Source of the DNA: Thermoflavifilum thermophilum
GTDB lineage: Bacteria; Bacteroidota; Bacteroidia; Chitinophagales; Chitinophagaceae
Assembly (NCBI RefSeq): GCF_900116565.1
Contig: NZ_FPCJ01000001.1
Span: forward strand, 1,980,540 to 2,044,539
Length of the DNA stretch: 64,000 bases
Direction: 5' to 3'
In this document: piece by piece, positions 1 through 7,161 of the stretch
How the letters are laid out: each line of letters opens with the position of its first letter
Position numbering within the stretch: position 1 is the stretch's first letter
The notes under the pieces: model-generated
The model's database searches: none
What the model saw: only the letters and a program-made list of their open reading frames with translations
What the model was told of the DNA's origin: nothing
Made by a program: the position numbers and the translations under genes

Positions 1-37
1 ATCCTGTGAACATAAGGAAAAATGTATTGTGTTGTGA

Positions 38-66
38 TTGAATTTTCAGAGAAAACTATAACTTTG
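38..66 (+). promoter_or_regulatory. Bacteroidota-type promoter for rpsU
   Basis: A perfect -7 box TAACTTTG (59-66) fits the Bacteroidota consensus TAnnTTTG. A TTG at 38-40 lies 18 bases upstream and can serve as the -33 element. Transcription would begin near 71-73, leaving a leader of about 20 bases that contains the rpsU Shine-Dalgarno. Promoter activity is inferred from the motif only. Confidence 0.6.
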
Positions 67-80
67 CAGCTCCAAAAAAT

Positions 81-87
81 AAAGGAG
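81..87 (+). promoter_or_regulatory. strong Shine-Dalgarno of rpsU
   Basis: AAAGGAG ends five bases before the ATG at 93, which is ideal spacing for pairing with the 16S anti-Shine-Dalgarno. Most other starts in this window have A-rich, SD-less upstream regions, as is usual for Bacteroidota. In this phylum ribosomal protein bS21 helps sequester the anti-SD, and a strong SD on rpsU itself has been linked to autoregulation, so this site probably decides and regulates the start. Confidence 0.75.
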
Positions 88-92
88 ACCTT

Positions 93-293
93 ATGCTGAT
101 TATCGATGCCAAAGAATGCGAAAATATTGATAAAGCCCTGAAAAAATACAAGAAAAAATTTGAAAAGGCCCGTATTCTTCAGCAACTTCGCGAGCGGCAG
201 GCATACGTAAAACCGTCGGTAAAGCGTAGAAATGAAATCCAACGTGCCATCTACCGCGCTAAAATCGCTGCCGGCAAGATAGAAAAAAAGTAG
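93..293 (+). CDS. rpsU: 30S ribosomal protein bS21
   Basis: A 66-residue, very basic protein with the bS21 pattern: an N-terminal beta strand (MLIIDAKECENIDKALKKYK), then KKFEKARIL, RERQAYVKPSVKRR and a basic C-terminal helix. It is a component of the small ribosomal subunit near the 3' end of 16S rRNA and contributes to mRNA start selection. The ATG at 93 is fixed by an AAGGAG placed five bases upstream. The gene has its own promoter box and is followed after 71 bases by the Xer recombinase gene. Known for the phylum: bS21, with bS18 and bS6, occludes the anti-SD. That the rpsU SD is autoregulatory here is inferred from that work. Confidence 0.97.
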   Translation: MLIIDAKECENIDKALKKYKKKFEKARILQQLRERQAYVKPSVKRRNEIQRAIYRAKIAAGKIEKK

Positions 294-352
294 CCATCAG
301 CTTGTCATCTTTTTTCTTCCTTCTTTTCGTGATATTTCCTTCCGGGAATTTG

Positions 353-360
353 TAATTTCG
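353..360 (+). promoter_or_regulatory. possible -7 box for the Xer gene
   Basis: TAATTTCG differs from TAnnTTTG at one base and ends four bases before the ATG at 365. TTTTCG at 325-330 is at a plausible -33 distance. If used, the mRNA would start at or next to the ATG and be nearly leaderless. Read-through from rpsU is the alternative. Confidence 0.3.
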
Positions 361-364
361 GGAA

Positions 365-1273
365 ATGCAACCCGAAACTTCTATTCAAGAACAGTTACAG
401 CGCTTTTTGCAGCATCTGGCTTTTGAAAAGCGTTACTCTCGCCATACCCTGACGGCTTACAGGCATGATATTGAAGATTTTCTCAGCTTCCTCACCATAT
501 ATGGAACATTTCATGAAGTCAGGGAGTTGAGTGCCATGCATGTTCGTTCCTGGGTAGCTGAGCTGGCCGAACGGTCGTCCAGTGCTGCTACCATCAGGCG
601 AAAGCTTTCGGCAGTGAGGTGTTGGCTCAGGTATGCACATCAGCAGGGGTGGACGGACCACGATCCTTTTGGGCGGGTGGTGCTTCCCAGAAAGCAGAAA
701 CGCCTGCCGGCATTTTTAAAGCGGGAAGAGGTTGACAGGCTTTTTCATACCGGTGCTTTTCCGGAAGGCATTGCAGGCATTACCCACAGGCTCATTTTAG
801 CCTTATTTTATCAGACAGGCATGCGACTTTCGGAACTGGCGGGGTTGAAACAGAGCGATTGGGACAGGCAGCAGCACTGGATGCGGGTTTTGGGGAAAGG
901 GAGCAAGTATCGGTTTATTCCGTTGGGACCGGGATTGGAACAACTGCTGCTCAACTATCAGCAACAACGCCAATCTGCATTTGGAGATCAATATGAAGAT
1001 TGGCTGGTGTTGACGGAAAAAGGTAAACCTCTTTATGTCAAATATCTTTATCGGATTGTCCATCGCTATCTTACTCAGGTGAGCACGCTCAGCAAGGCCA
1101 GCCCCCACGTCTTGCGGCACACCTTCGCCACGCATTTGCTCAATGCCGGGGCAGATTTGCAAGCTATCCGGGAACTGCTTGGGCATAGCAGCCTGGCCGC
1201 CACCCAGGTGTACGTGCACAACTCTATTGCACAATTAAAGGAAATCCACAAACAGGCTCATCCCCGTGGGTAA
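365..1273 (+). CDS. xerC: tyrosine recombinase XerC/XerD family
   Basis: A 302-residue site-specific tyrosine recombinase of the size used to resolve chromosome dimers at dif. Residues 1-95 form the SAM-like core-binding domain (the CB fold that clamps DNA). Residues 115-300 are the catalytic domain with the full active-site set visible: R154 in TGMRLSEL, K178 in LGKGSK, H248 and R251 in PHVLRHTFATH, H274 in LLGHSS and the nucleophile Y283 in TQVYVHNS. It would work with a partner Xer protein and FtsK at the septum. It sits between rpsU and hpf, both ribosome-related, an arrangement I recall from other Bacteroidota. Whether it is functionally XerC or XerD cannot be decided from sequence alone, so the symbol is tentative. 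No dif-like site was recognised nearby. Confidence 0.9.
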   Translation: MQPETSIQEQLQRFLQHLAFEKRYSRHTLTAYRHDIEDFLSFLTIYGTFHEVRELSAMHVRSWVAELAERSSSAATIRRKLSAVRCWLRYAHQQGWTDHDPFGRVVLPRKQKRLPAFLKREEVDRLFHTGAFPEGIAGITHRLILALFYQTGMRLSELAGLKQSDWDRQQHWMRVLGKGSKYRFIPLGPGLEQLLLNYQQQRQSAFGDQYEDWLVLTEKGKPLYVKYLYRIVHRYLTQVSTLSKASPHVLRHTFATHLLNAGADLQAIRELLGHSSLAATQVYVHNSIAQLKEIHKQAHPRG

Positions 1274-1300
1274 AGCGGTCAACAACAATCTAAAATCAAG

Positions 1301-1322
1301 TTGATCAAAATCATATTGATCA
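1301..1322. repeat. tandem TTGATCA half-sites upstream of hpf
   Basis: TTGATCA occurs at 1301-1307 and again at 1316-1322. The two are direct copies 15 bases apart, each with a palindromic TGATCA core, about 90 bases upstream of the hpf start. The spacing is compatible with a regulator binding on nearly one DNA face. No regulator can be named. Confidence 0.35.
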
Positions 1323-1407
1323 TTTAGGGAAATTGTTTTATCTTCCAGATTGATAACGGCACAGGTATCTGGTGCTCTATTTTCTCATCTTTTAAACCTT
1401 GTAAGCT

Positions 1408-1710
1408 ATGAACCTACACATTCAGGCCGTGCATTTCGAGCCCGACAGAAAATTGCTGGATCATGTACACAAAAAATTATCGAAGCTGGAAAATGTACAT
1501 GACCGCATTGTGGATGTAGAAGTCTTTTTGAAACTGGACAATGTGGTGCATCAGATCAAGGATAAGGTAGTGGAAATTAAGGTGTCCATTCCCCGGCATC
1601 AATTTTTCGTAAAACAAAGCTCCAAGTCATTTGAAGAATCTTTTGATCTTGCGTTGGATGCGGTTCTCACGCAGATAAAACGACAGAAAGAGAAGCTTTA
1701 TCAATCCTGA
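1408..1710 (+). CDS. hpf: ribosome hibernation promoting factor, short form
   Basis: A 100-residue protein of the HPF/YfiA (ribosomal subunit interface) family, matching the short single-domain form. It binds the decoding region of the 30S subunit in stationary phase and blocks tRNA and mRNA access, protecting idle ribosomes. The beta-alpha-beta-beta-beta-alpha pattern is visible: IQAVHFEPD at the start, the first helix LLDHVHKKLSKLE, strands around 33-70 and the C-terminal basic helix SFDLALDAVLTQIKRQKEK. There is no C-terminal dimerisation domain as in long HPF. It follows the Xer gene after 134 bases and ends at a strong intrinsic terminator, so its transcript stops before the tRNA cluster. 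Confidence 0.93.
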   Translation: MNLHIQAVHFEPDRKLLDHVHKKLSKLENVHDRIVDVEVFLKLDNVVHQIKDKVVEIKVSIPRHQFFVKQSSKSFEESFDLALDAVLTQIKRQKEKLYQS

Positions 1711-1719
1711 AATATACTT

Positions 1720-1746
1720 TCCCGCCCTTGTGGCGGGATTTTTTTT
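1720..1746 (+). terminator. intrinsic terminator after hpf
   Basis: TCCCGCC (1720-1726) pairs perfectly with GGCGGGA (1732-1738) across a five-base loop and is followed by eight T residues. It lies ten bases after the hpf stop codon. Confidence 0.9.
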
Positions 1747-1827
1747 ATTTTTTGCGGAATTCCGAAAGCTATAAAACTCCCGGATTCGTTTGCAGGGAAA
1801 GAAGAGGATAAAAGTTTGCTCAAGAAA

Positions 1828-1858
1828 TTTCAGAATTAAAACTTTTCAATTACTTTTG
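1828..1858 (+). promoter_or_regulatory. promoter for the tRNA-tuf transcript
   Basis: TACTTTTG (1851-1858) is a perfect TAnnTTTG box. TTTC at 1828-1831 lies 19 bases upstream, one mismatch from the TTTG -33 element. It stands between the hpf terminator and tRNA-Thr(TGT), about 110 bases before the first tRNA, so it probably drives the tRNA cluster and perhaps tuf. Confidence 0.55.
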
Positions 1859-1923
1859 CATTCCCAAATTTGAAGGGAGTTGGGGTATTGTTCTTTTTAT
1901 TGCTGATTGTGGCCAAGCGTCAC

Positions 1924-1941
1924 GCCTGCCTATTGGCAGGC
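1924..1941. repeat. perfect hairpin GCCTGCC-TATT-GGCAGGC
   Basis: Seven perfect base pairs close a four-base loop in the leader of the tRNA cluster. There is no T-tract, so it is not a terminator. It resembles the second GC-rich hairpin at 2277-2296 and may belong to a dispersed intergenic palindrome family or be an RNA-processing signal. Confidence 0.5.
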
Positions 1942-1973
1942 AGCCGGTCTGTTGAGAGGCAAAAAATAAATTT

Positions 1974-2047
1974 GCCAGCATAGCTCAGTTGGCCAGAGCA
2001 GCTGATTTGTAATCAGCTGGTCGGGGGTTCGAATCCCTCTGCTGGCT
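1974..2047 (+). tRNA. tRNA-Thr (anticodon TGT)
   Basis: A complete cloverleaf can be folded: acceptor GCCAGCA (1974-1980) with TGCTGGC (2040-2046), D arm GCTC/GAGC, anticodon stem GCTGA/TCAGC around loop TTTGTAA with anticodon TGT at 2008-2010, and T arm GGGGG-TTCGAAT-CCCTC with one G-U pair. The discriminator is T2047 and no CCA is encoded. It reads ACA codons. It is the first of four tRNAs before tuf. Confidence 0.95.
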
Positions 2048-2151
2048 CGCAGCCCTGGCTGAGTCGGCTCGTGGCAACAGGTTTGTTGATATGAGGGTTG
2101 GGATGAAAGCCGGCATTATGGCTATTTTTAGGGGCTGTCTTACAAAGAATA

Positions 2152-2234
2152 GGGCAGGTTCCAGAGCGGTCAAATGGGGCGGACTGTAAATCCGCTGTCT
2201 TACGACTTCAGAGGTTCGAATCCTCTCCTGCCCA
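2152..2234 (+). tRNA. tRNA-Tyr (anticodon GTA)
   Basis: Acceptor GGGCAGG (2152-2158) pairs with CCTGCCC (2227-2233), discriminator A2234. The anticodon stem is GCGGA/TCCGC with anticodon GTA at 2186-2188. The long variable arm expected of a class II tRNA lies at about 2196-2209. T loop TTCGAAT is at 2215-2221. No CCA is encoded. Confidence 0.95.
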
Positions 2235-2276
2235 CGACAGAGGGTGAGTAAGCCTTGTGATCAGCATAAGTTCTTT

Positions 2277-2296
2277 CCTGTCTGCGAGCAGACAGG
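2277..2296. repeat. perfect hairpin between tRNA-Tyr and tRNA-Gly
   Basis: CCTGTCTGC and GCAGACAGG form nine perfect base pairs across a GA dinucleotide. No T-tract follows. It ends six bases before the tRNA-Gly 5' end. It could be a processing signal in the polycistronic tRNA or a copy of a small palindromic repeat family related to the hairpin at 1924-1941. Confidence 0.55.
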
Positions 2297-2301
2297 GGTA
2301 T

Positions 2302-2374
2302 GCGGGAGTAGCTCAGTTGGTAGAGCGACAGCCTTCCAAGCTGTAGGTCGCGGGTTCGAGCCTCGTCTCCCGCT
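2302..2374 (+). tRNA. tRNA-Gly (anticodon TCC)
   Basis: Acceptor GCGGGAG (2302-2308) pairs with CTCCCGC (2367-2373), discriminator T2374. The anticodon stem ACAGC/GCTGT closes loop CTTCCAA with anticodon TCC at 2335-2337. No CCA is encoded. It lies only six bases before the next tRNA, so the two are cotranscribed. Confidence 0.95.
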
Positions 2375-2380
2375 CAGCAA

Positions 2381-2453
<73 letters not shown>

Positions 2454-2595
2454 CAGGAATGCAGCAATAGGCCGTGTGGATATGATGAAGCGGAAAAAGC
2501 CTGTTGCCAATAGGCAAGAACGTTGCAATTCCGAGGGAAATCAGGAAATTTATTTTTTTAATATTCAAACACCACAGTTTTAAAAACACATCACA

Positions 2596-3783
2596 ATGGC
2601 AAAAGAAGTCTTTAAAAGGGATAAGCCCCATGTGAACATTGGTACGATTGGTCATATTGACCACGGGAAGACCACATTAACGGCAGCCATCACCTATGTT
2701 TTATCACAAAAAGGGCTGGCCGAAAAGAAAAGCTATGATGAAATTGATGCGGCTCCTGAAGAAAAAGAAAGAGGTATTACCATTAACACAGCCCATGTGG
2801 AATACCAGACAGCCAATCGCCACTATGCACACGTGGATTGCCCCGGGCATGCCGACTATGTGAAGAACATGATCACCGGTGCTGCTCAGATGGATGGCGC
2901 TATTCTGGTTGTAGCTGCGACCGATGGCCCGATGCCGCAGACCAAAGAACACCTGCTGCTTGCTCGTCAGGTGGGTGTGCCCCGTATTGTGGTATTCCTG
3001 AACAAAGTGGATCTGGTGGATGATCCGGAATTGTTGGAACTGGTGGAGATCGAAGTCCGCGAATTGCTGAACTTCTATGGATTCGATGGTGATAACACTC
3101 CGATTATCAAAGGATCTGCTACCGGTGCCCTGGCTGGTGAAGAAAAATGGGTGAAAGCCATCGAAGAACTGATGGATGCTGTAGATAATTATATCCCACT
3201 TCCGCCCCGGCCTATCGATCAGCCTTTCCTGATGTCCATTGAAGACGTATTCTCCATTACCGGTCGAGGCACGGTAGCTACCGGTAGAATTGAACGCGGG
3301 AAGGTGAAGGTGGGCGACAACGTGGAAATTGTAGGATTTGTCCACGAACCCCTGAAAACCACCGTTACCGGCGTGGAAATGTTCAAGAAAATTCTGGAAG
3401 AAGGACAAGCTGGCGATAATGCCGGATTGCTGCTGCGTGGTATTGAAAAGAAAGATATCCGCCGCGGAATGGTAATCTGTCAGCCCGGATCCATCACGCC
3501 GCACACCGACTTCAAATGTGAAGTGTATGTGCTGAGCAAGGAAGAAGGAGGCCGGCATACCCCGTTCTTCAACCATTACCGTCCGCAGTTCTATTTCCGT
3601 ACAACTGACGTTACCGGTGAAGTGGAATTGCCACAGGGCGTAGAAATGGTGATGCCAGGCGATAATGTTTCCCTGACCGTTCACCTGATCGCTCCTATTG
3701 CTATGGAAAAAGGGCTTAAATTCGCTATCCGCGAAGGCGGACGTACGGTGGGTGCAGGACAGGTAACCGAAATCCTGAAGTAA
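2596..3783 (+). CDS. tuf: translation elongation factor Tu
   Basis: A 395-residue EF-Tu, full length. It delivers aminoacyl-tRNA to the ribosome as a GTP complex. The G domain shows the P-loop GHIDHGKT (19-26), RGIT at 59-62 in switch I, DCPGH (81-85, with the catalytic His85), NKVD (136-139) and SA(T) at 174-176. Domains 2 and 3 follow and the protein ends [10 protein letters not shown]. The start is preceded by an A-rich stretch and no SD, normal for the phylum. Placement directly after four tRNAs and before tRNA-Trp, secE and nusG mirrors the tufB locus of E. coli. The 140-base leader after tRNA-Thr contains a small hairpin (TTGCC-aata-GGCAA, 2504-2517) but no clear promoter box, so tuf is probably cotranscribed with the tRNAs. 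Confidence 0.98.
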   Translation: MAKEVFKRDKPHVNIGTIGHIDHGKTTLTAAITYVLSQKGLAEKKSYDEIDAAPEEKERGITINTAHVEYQTANRHYAHVDCPGHADYVKNMITGAAQMDGAILVVAATDGPMPQTKEHLLLARQVGVPRIVVFLNKVDLVDDPELLELVEIEVRELLNFYGFDGDNTPIIKGSATGALAGEEKWVKAIEELMDAVDNYIPLPPRPIDQPFLMSIEDVFSITGRGTVATGRIERGKVKVGDNVEIVGFVHEPLKTTVTGVEMFKKILEEGQAGDNAGLLLRGIEKKDIRRGMVICQPGSITPHTDFKCEVYVLSKEEGGRHTPFFNHYRPQFYFRTTDVTGEVELPQGVEMVMPGDNVSLTVHLIAPIAMEKGLKFAIREGGRTVGAGQVTEILK

Positions 3784-3797
3784 CATGAATCTTTCTC

Positions 3798-3824
3798 ACC
3801 TGTTTTCTTTTTCAGCAAACAGGT
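3798..3824 (+). terminator. hairpin after tuf, possible weak terminator or processing site
   Basis: ACCTGTTT (3798-3805) pairs perfectly with AAACAGGT (3817-3824) across an 11-base loop, starting 15 bases after the tuf stop. No T-tract follows. A second small stem, GCCCC (3837-3841) with GGGGC (3853-3857), lies just before tRNA-Trp. Partial termination or RNA processing between tuf and tRNA-Trp are both possible. Confidence 0.4.
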
Positions 3825-3867
3825 AAACTCCTAAAAGCCCCGCCATTGGGTTGGGGCATTTGGCTTT

Positions 3868-3943
<76 letters not shown>

Positions 3944-3960
3944 TTTTCCAAATCTCAGCA

Positions 3961-4155
3961 ATGAATAAGATAGCCAATTATATTCAGGAAAGCTACCATG
4001 AGCTGGTTCATAAAGTCTCCTGGCCTTCGTGGGAGCAATTGCAATCCTCCACCATGGTGGTACTGGCTACAACCATTCTGGCTACCGTGATTGTCTGGCT
4101 CATGGATCTGCTATCCAGTACTGTATTGCAATACTATTATAAACTGTTCTCATAA
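3961..4155 (+). CDS. secE: preprotein translocase subunit SecE
   Basis: A 64-residue single-span SecE, the usual size for bacteria whose SecE has one transmembrane helix. It clamps SecY in the inner-membrane SecYEG channel. The amphipathic helix and the conserved hinge KVSWPSWEQL (18-27) precede the hydrophobic segment at about 31-51. The stop codon overlaps the nusG start by one base (TAATG at 4153-4157), giving translational coupling. It lies just after tRNA-Trp, the standard place for secE between tuf and nusG. Confidence 0.93.
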   Translation: MNKIANYIQESYHELVHKVSWPSWEQLQSSTMVVLATTILATVIVWLMDLLSSTVLQYYYKLFS

Positions 4156-4721
4156 TGGATGCTGTAACCAGCCCCACACAAGAAACACGCTGGTATGTGC
4201 TTAGGGTTATCAGCGGAAAAGAAAAAAAAGTCAAGGAATATCTTGACCTGGAAATCCGCCGCTCCGGATGGGGTGATATTATCAAACAAGTATTTGTACC
4301 CGTAGAAAAAGTATATAAAATTCAGTCGGGCAAGAAAGTGATGCGGGAAAGAAATTTTTATCCCGGATATGTGATGATTGAAGTGGTGGAAGGGAAACTT
4401 ACCGACGAGATCATCAGTGCCATCAACAACATGACGAATGTCATCCATTTTCTGGGGAAAGATAAACCTATTCCCCTGCGCAAGTCAGAAGTAAACAAAA
4501 TGCTGGGTAAGGCTGATGAACTCGCCGATCAGGGCGTGACCATGAGTGAGCCCTTTATTGTGGGAGAAACGGTGCGCATTATTGATGGACCATTCAATGA
4601 TTTCAACGGTGTCATTGAAGAAATCAATGAAGAAAAGAAAAAGCTGAAGGTCATCGTTAAAATTTTTGGCCGTGCAACCCCGGTGGAACTGAATTTTATG
4701 CAGGTAGAAAAAATCAGCTGA
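4155..4721 (+). CDS. nusG: transcription termination/antitermination factor NusG
   Basis: A 188-residue NusG. It binds the RNA polymerase clamp, suppresses backtracking and links transcription to translation or Rho. The N-terminal NGN domain spans about 11-105 and contains the signature FYPGYVMIEV (68-77). The C-terminal KOW domain spans about 134-165 and has VGETVRIIDGPFNDFNGVIE. The first ten residues are a non-conserved extension. The start overlaps the secE stop by one base. Stop is followed by a T-rich stretch and by the rplK promoter box. Confidence 0.96.
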   Translation: MDAVTSPTQETRWYVLRVISGKEKKVKEYLDLEIRRSGWGDIIKQVFVPVEKVYKIQSGKKVMRERNFYPGYVMIEVVEGKLTDEIISAINNMTNVIHFLGKDKPIPLRKSEVNKMLGKADELADQGVTMSEPFIVGETVRIIDGPFNDFNGVIEEINEEKKKLKVIVKIFGRATPVELNFMQVEKIS

Positions 4722-4748
4722 TTTTTTTTAGATTTCCGGGAATTATCA

Positions 4749-4756
4749 TATCTTTG
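4749..4756 (+). promoter_or_regulatory. promoter box before rplK
   Basis: TATCTTTG is a perfect TAnnTTTG -7 box 62 bases before the rplK start. A T-rich run (4722-4729) sits at the -33 distance. It probably gives the ribosomal-protein/RNA-polymerase genes their own promoter inside the larger cluster. The leader of about 55 bases could host L1 autoregulation, but I could not identify an L1 site. Confidence 0.5.
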
Positions 4757-4818
4757 CGCTCCCTTGAAAATTTGGAAGAACGGCTTAGCTGTTCGCAACA
4801 CCAAGCAAACCTTCCGGT

Positions 4819-5262
4819 ATGGCAAAAGAAATCATTGGTTACGTAAAGCTTCAGGTAAAAGGTGGTCAGGCAAATCCGGCCCCTCCCATCGGACCGGCCC
4901 TGGGCTCCAAAGGGGTCAACATCATGGAGTTCTGCAAGCAGTTCAATGCGCGTACGCAGGACAAAATGGGCAAACTGCTTCCGGTAGTCCTCACGGTTTA
5001 TGCAGACAAATCTTTTGATTTTGTCATCAAAACTGCGCCGGCAGCAGTACAGCTTATGGAAGCAGCCAAGGTACAGTCAGGTTCAAAAGAACCCAATCGG
5101 GTAAAAGTGGGCAAGGTTACCTGGGATCAGGTAAAAGCCATTGCTCAGGATAAGATGCCCGACCTGAACTGCTTTACCCTGGAAAGTGCCATGAAAATGA
5201 TTGCTGGCACTGCGCGGAGCATGGGCATCACGATTGAAGGAACCGCCCCCTGGGAACGTTAA
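4819..5262 (+). CDS. rplK: 50S ribosomal protein uL11
   Basis: A 147-residue L11, normal length. It binds the GTPase-associated region of 23S rRNA with the L10-L12 stalk. The N-terminal domain begins [20 protein letters not shown] with the proline-rich PPIGPALG hinge. The C-terminal RNA-binding domain contains KMPDLNC and ends with [12 protein letters not shown]. It is first in the rplK-rplA-rplJ-rplL-rpoB-rpoC series, with 21 bases to rplA. An upstream in-frame extension is unlikely because the leader region does not look coding and the ATG gives the canonical MAKE(I) start. Confidence 0.97.
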   Translation: MAKEIIGYVKLQVKGGQANPAPPIGPALGSKGVNIMEFCKQFNARTQDKMGKLLPVVLTVYADKSFDFVIKTAPAAVQLMEAAKVQSGSKEPNRVKVGKVTWDQVKAIAQDKMPDLNCFTLESAMKMIAGTARSMGITIEGTAPWER

Positions 5263-5283
5263 CAGCTTAAATCTTTCTTACGC

Positions 5284-5973
5284 ATGCTGACCAAGAAACG
5301 TAAAGCTGCTGAAGCTAAAATTGATCGTGCGAAATTATACTCACTCGCAGAAGCTGCATCTTTGTTGAAAGATATCAATACCACGCGCTTTGATAGTTCC
5401 GTAGATATGCATGTCCGGCTGGGTGTAGATCCTAAGAAGGCCGACCAGGCTATCAGGGGATCGGTAACCCTGCCACATGGCACAGGCAAAACCCGCAAAG
5501 TGTTGGTTTTGTGTACGCCCGATAAGGAAGAAGAAGCCAAACAAGCCGGTGCGGATTATGTGGGTCTGGATGAATATATCCAAAAGATTGAAAACGGCTG
5601 GACGGATGTGGATGTGATCATTGCCACACCCTCAGTAATGCCCAAAATCGGGAAGCTGGGTAAAATCCTTGGCCCCCGGAACCTGATGCCCAATCCCAAA
5701 ACGGGTACGGTAACTCAGGATGTAGCTGCAGCCGTGAAAGAAGTGAAAAGCGGCAAAATTACCTTTAAGGTAGATAAAGCCGGCATTATTCATGCATCCA
5801 TCGGCAGGGTTTCCTTTCCACCGGAAAAAATAGTGGAGAATGCACATGAATTTATCCAGACCATTCTTCGGTTAAAGCCACCTACTGCGAAAGGAACCTA
5901 TCTCAAAAGCATCTCGATGGCTACCACCATGAGTCCGGGAATCAAGATTGATCCGCGTTCAGTATTAAACTGA
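5284..5973 (+). CDS. rplA: 50S ribosomal protein uL1
   Basis: A 229-residue L1, full length. It forms the mobile L1 stalk at the E site and in other bacteria represses its own operon by binding mRNA. Signature stretches are [11 protein letters not shown] (about 60-70) and [14 protein letters not shown] (about 129-142). The protein ends in the usual [17 protein letters not shown] region. It follows rplK after 21 bases and precedes rplJ by 16 bases. Autogenous control is known for the family and not shown here. Confidence 0.97.
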   Translation: MLTKKRKAAEAKIDRAKLYSLAEAASLLKDINTTRFDSSVDMHVRLGVDPKKADQAIRGSVTLPHGTGKTRKVLVLCTPDKEEEAKQAGADYVGLDEYIQKIENGWTDVDVIIATPSVMPKIGKLGKILGPRNLMPNPKTGTVTQDVAAAVKEVKSGKITFKVDKAGIIHASIGRVSFPPEKIVENAHEFIQTILRLKPPTAKGTYLKSISMATTMSPGIKIDPRSVLN

Positions 5974-5989
5974 TTAATGCATAGAGTGT

Positions 5990-6523
5990 ATGAATAAAGC
6001 ACAGAAAACCGAAATTATTAATAAGCTCAGGGAACGATTCAGCCGCTATCCGCATTTTTATCTCGCCGATTCCTCGGCCCTGACGGTTGAACAGGTTAAC
6101 AAACTGCGCAGGGCCTGCTTTGAAGGCAAGGTAGAAATGAAGGTAGCCAAAAATACGCTCATCCGCAAGGCATTGGAATCTATTGAAGCATCCCGGTATG
6201 AAGGCGTTTATCCTGCACTGAAAGGACAGACAGCCATCTTTTTTACCGAAAACCCCAAGGAACCGGCCCTGATTATTTCCCGATTCCGCAAGGAACAGGG
6301 GAGTGAAAAGCCCATTCTGAAACTGGCTTTTGTGGATTCGGAAATTTATGAGGGGGATAGTCAGCTGGAAACCCTAACCCGGTTGAAATCCAAGGCTGAT
6401 TTGATTGGTGAACTCATCAGCCTGTTGCAGTCCCCTGCACATCGGGTCATTGGCGCCTTGCAATCGGGTGGACAAACCATTGCTGGTGTGCTGAAGACTC
6501 TTGAATCCAGAAGTGCTGACTGA
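5990..6523 (+). CDS. rplJ: 50S ribosomal protein uL10
   Basis: A 177-residue L10, the base of the ribosomal stalk that carries L7/L12 dimers. The N-terminal RNA-binding domain has LTVEQVNKLRRACFEG and the conserved KVAKNTLIRKALE. The C-terminal helix that binds L7/L12 is LIGELISLLQSPAHRVIGAL followed by a short tail. It lies between rplA (16-base gap) and rplL (78-base gap), as expected. Confidence 0.96.
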   Translation: MNKAQKTEIINKLRERFSRYPHFYLADSSALTVEQVNKLRRACFEGKVEMKVAKNTLIRKALESIEASRYEGVYPALKGQTAIFFTENPKEPALIISRFRKEQGSEKPILKLAFVDSEIYEGDSQLETLTRLKSKADLIGELISLLQSPAHRVIGALQSGGQTIAGVLKTLESRSAD

Positions 6524-6601
6524 TGGGTTTATCATTGCATTTGGCTTCCAAGTCCAACATATATTTTTTATTGATTTATTGATTTCAAAAACACACACAA
6601 C

Positions 6602-6991
6602 ATGGCTGACTTAAAAGCATTTGCCGAACAGCTCGTAAATCTCACCGTTAAGGAAGTGAACGAATTGGCTAAAATTCTGAAAGAAGAATACGGGATTGAA
6701 CCAGCAGCAGCTGCTCCGGTAATGGTTGCCGGAGGTGGTGCTGCAGCCGGTGCTGCCGCTGCTCCTGCAGCTGAAGAAAAAACCTCTTTCAACGTGATTC
6801 TGAAAGCCGCCGGCGCCAATAAACTGAACGTGGTGAAGGTGGTGAAGGAATTAACCGGTCTTGGCCTCAAGGAAGCCAAAGAATTGGTTGACGGAGCTCC
6901 CAAGCCCGTGAAAGAGGGAATTGCCAAGGCTGAAGCCGATCAACTGGCTGCCAAGCTGAAAGAAGCTGGTGCTGAAGTAGAAATCCAGTAA
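6602..6991 (+). CDS. rplL: 50S ribosomal protein bL12 (L7/L12)
   Basis: A 129-residue L7/L12. It recruits translation factors to the ribosome. The N-terminal dimerisation domain (1-34) is followed by a flexible Ala/Gly/Pro-rich hinge (about 35-58) and the factor-binding C-terminal domain (60-129) with [20 protein letters not shown]. The gene is followed by a strong 12-base-pair hairpin and then rpoB, a layout in which the ratio of L12 to RNA polymerase can be adjusted. Confidence 0.97.
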   Translation: MADLKAFAEQLVNLTVKEVNELAKILKEEYGIEPAAAAPVMVAGGGAAAGAAAAPAAEEKTSFNVILKAAGANKLNVVKVVKELTGLGLKEAKELVDGAPKPVKEGIAKAEADQLAAKLKEAGAEVEIQ

Positions 6992-7036
6992 ACCATTTTT
7001 CATTGCCCTGCAACAAAAGGGTACTGATTAAACTAC

Positions 7037-7068
7037 CAGGTCAAAAGTCCTGTACTTTTGACCTGTTT
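7037..7068 (+). terminator. hairpin between rplL and rpoB, probable attenuator or RNase site
   Basis: CAGGTCAAAAGT (7037-7048) pairs perfectly over 12 base pairs with ACTTTTGACCTG (7054-7065) around loop CCTGT, followed by TTT only. The short T-tract suggests partial termination or an RNA-processing site rather than full termination. E. coli has an attenuator and an RNase III site at the same place. Confidence 0.65.
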
Positions 7069-7161
7069 CCCTTTGAAGATGATGCACCGTGCTGAATTAC
7101 ATGAAGCCTTCAAAGCTTCCTTGAAATTTTTACTAATTATTTGATTTTATCTTCTGCAACG

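Noticed and set aside
365-1273. Xer gene as a phage or integron integrase
   Set aside because: The length, residue set and placement next to rpsU and hpf fit a housekeeping Xer; no att site, cassette or phage gene is nearby.
1985-2173. 62-codon minus-strand frame across tRNA-Thr and tRNA-Tyr
   Set aside because: It is antisense to two clear tRNA genes and has no promoter or start context.
1924-2296. CRISPR-like or terminator reading of the two hairpins near the tRNAs
   Set aside because: Only two unlike palindromes, no regular spacers and no T-tracts.
2704-3786. 360-codon open frame antisense to tuf
   Set aside because: It exists because tuf uses few codons. The Phe- and His-rich translation has no family features.
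4764-5018. 84-codon frame overlapping the rplK start
   Set aside because: It is out of frame with rplK and lies partly in the leader; no motif.
7141-7161. TTG start for rpoB with seven extra residues
   Set aside because: The ATG at 7162 gives a normal N-terminus, and the TTG extension would need a rare start codon.
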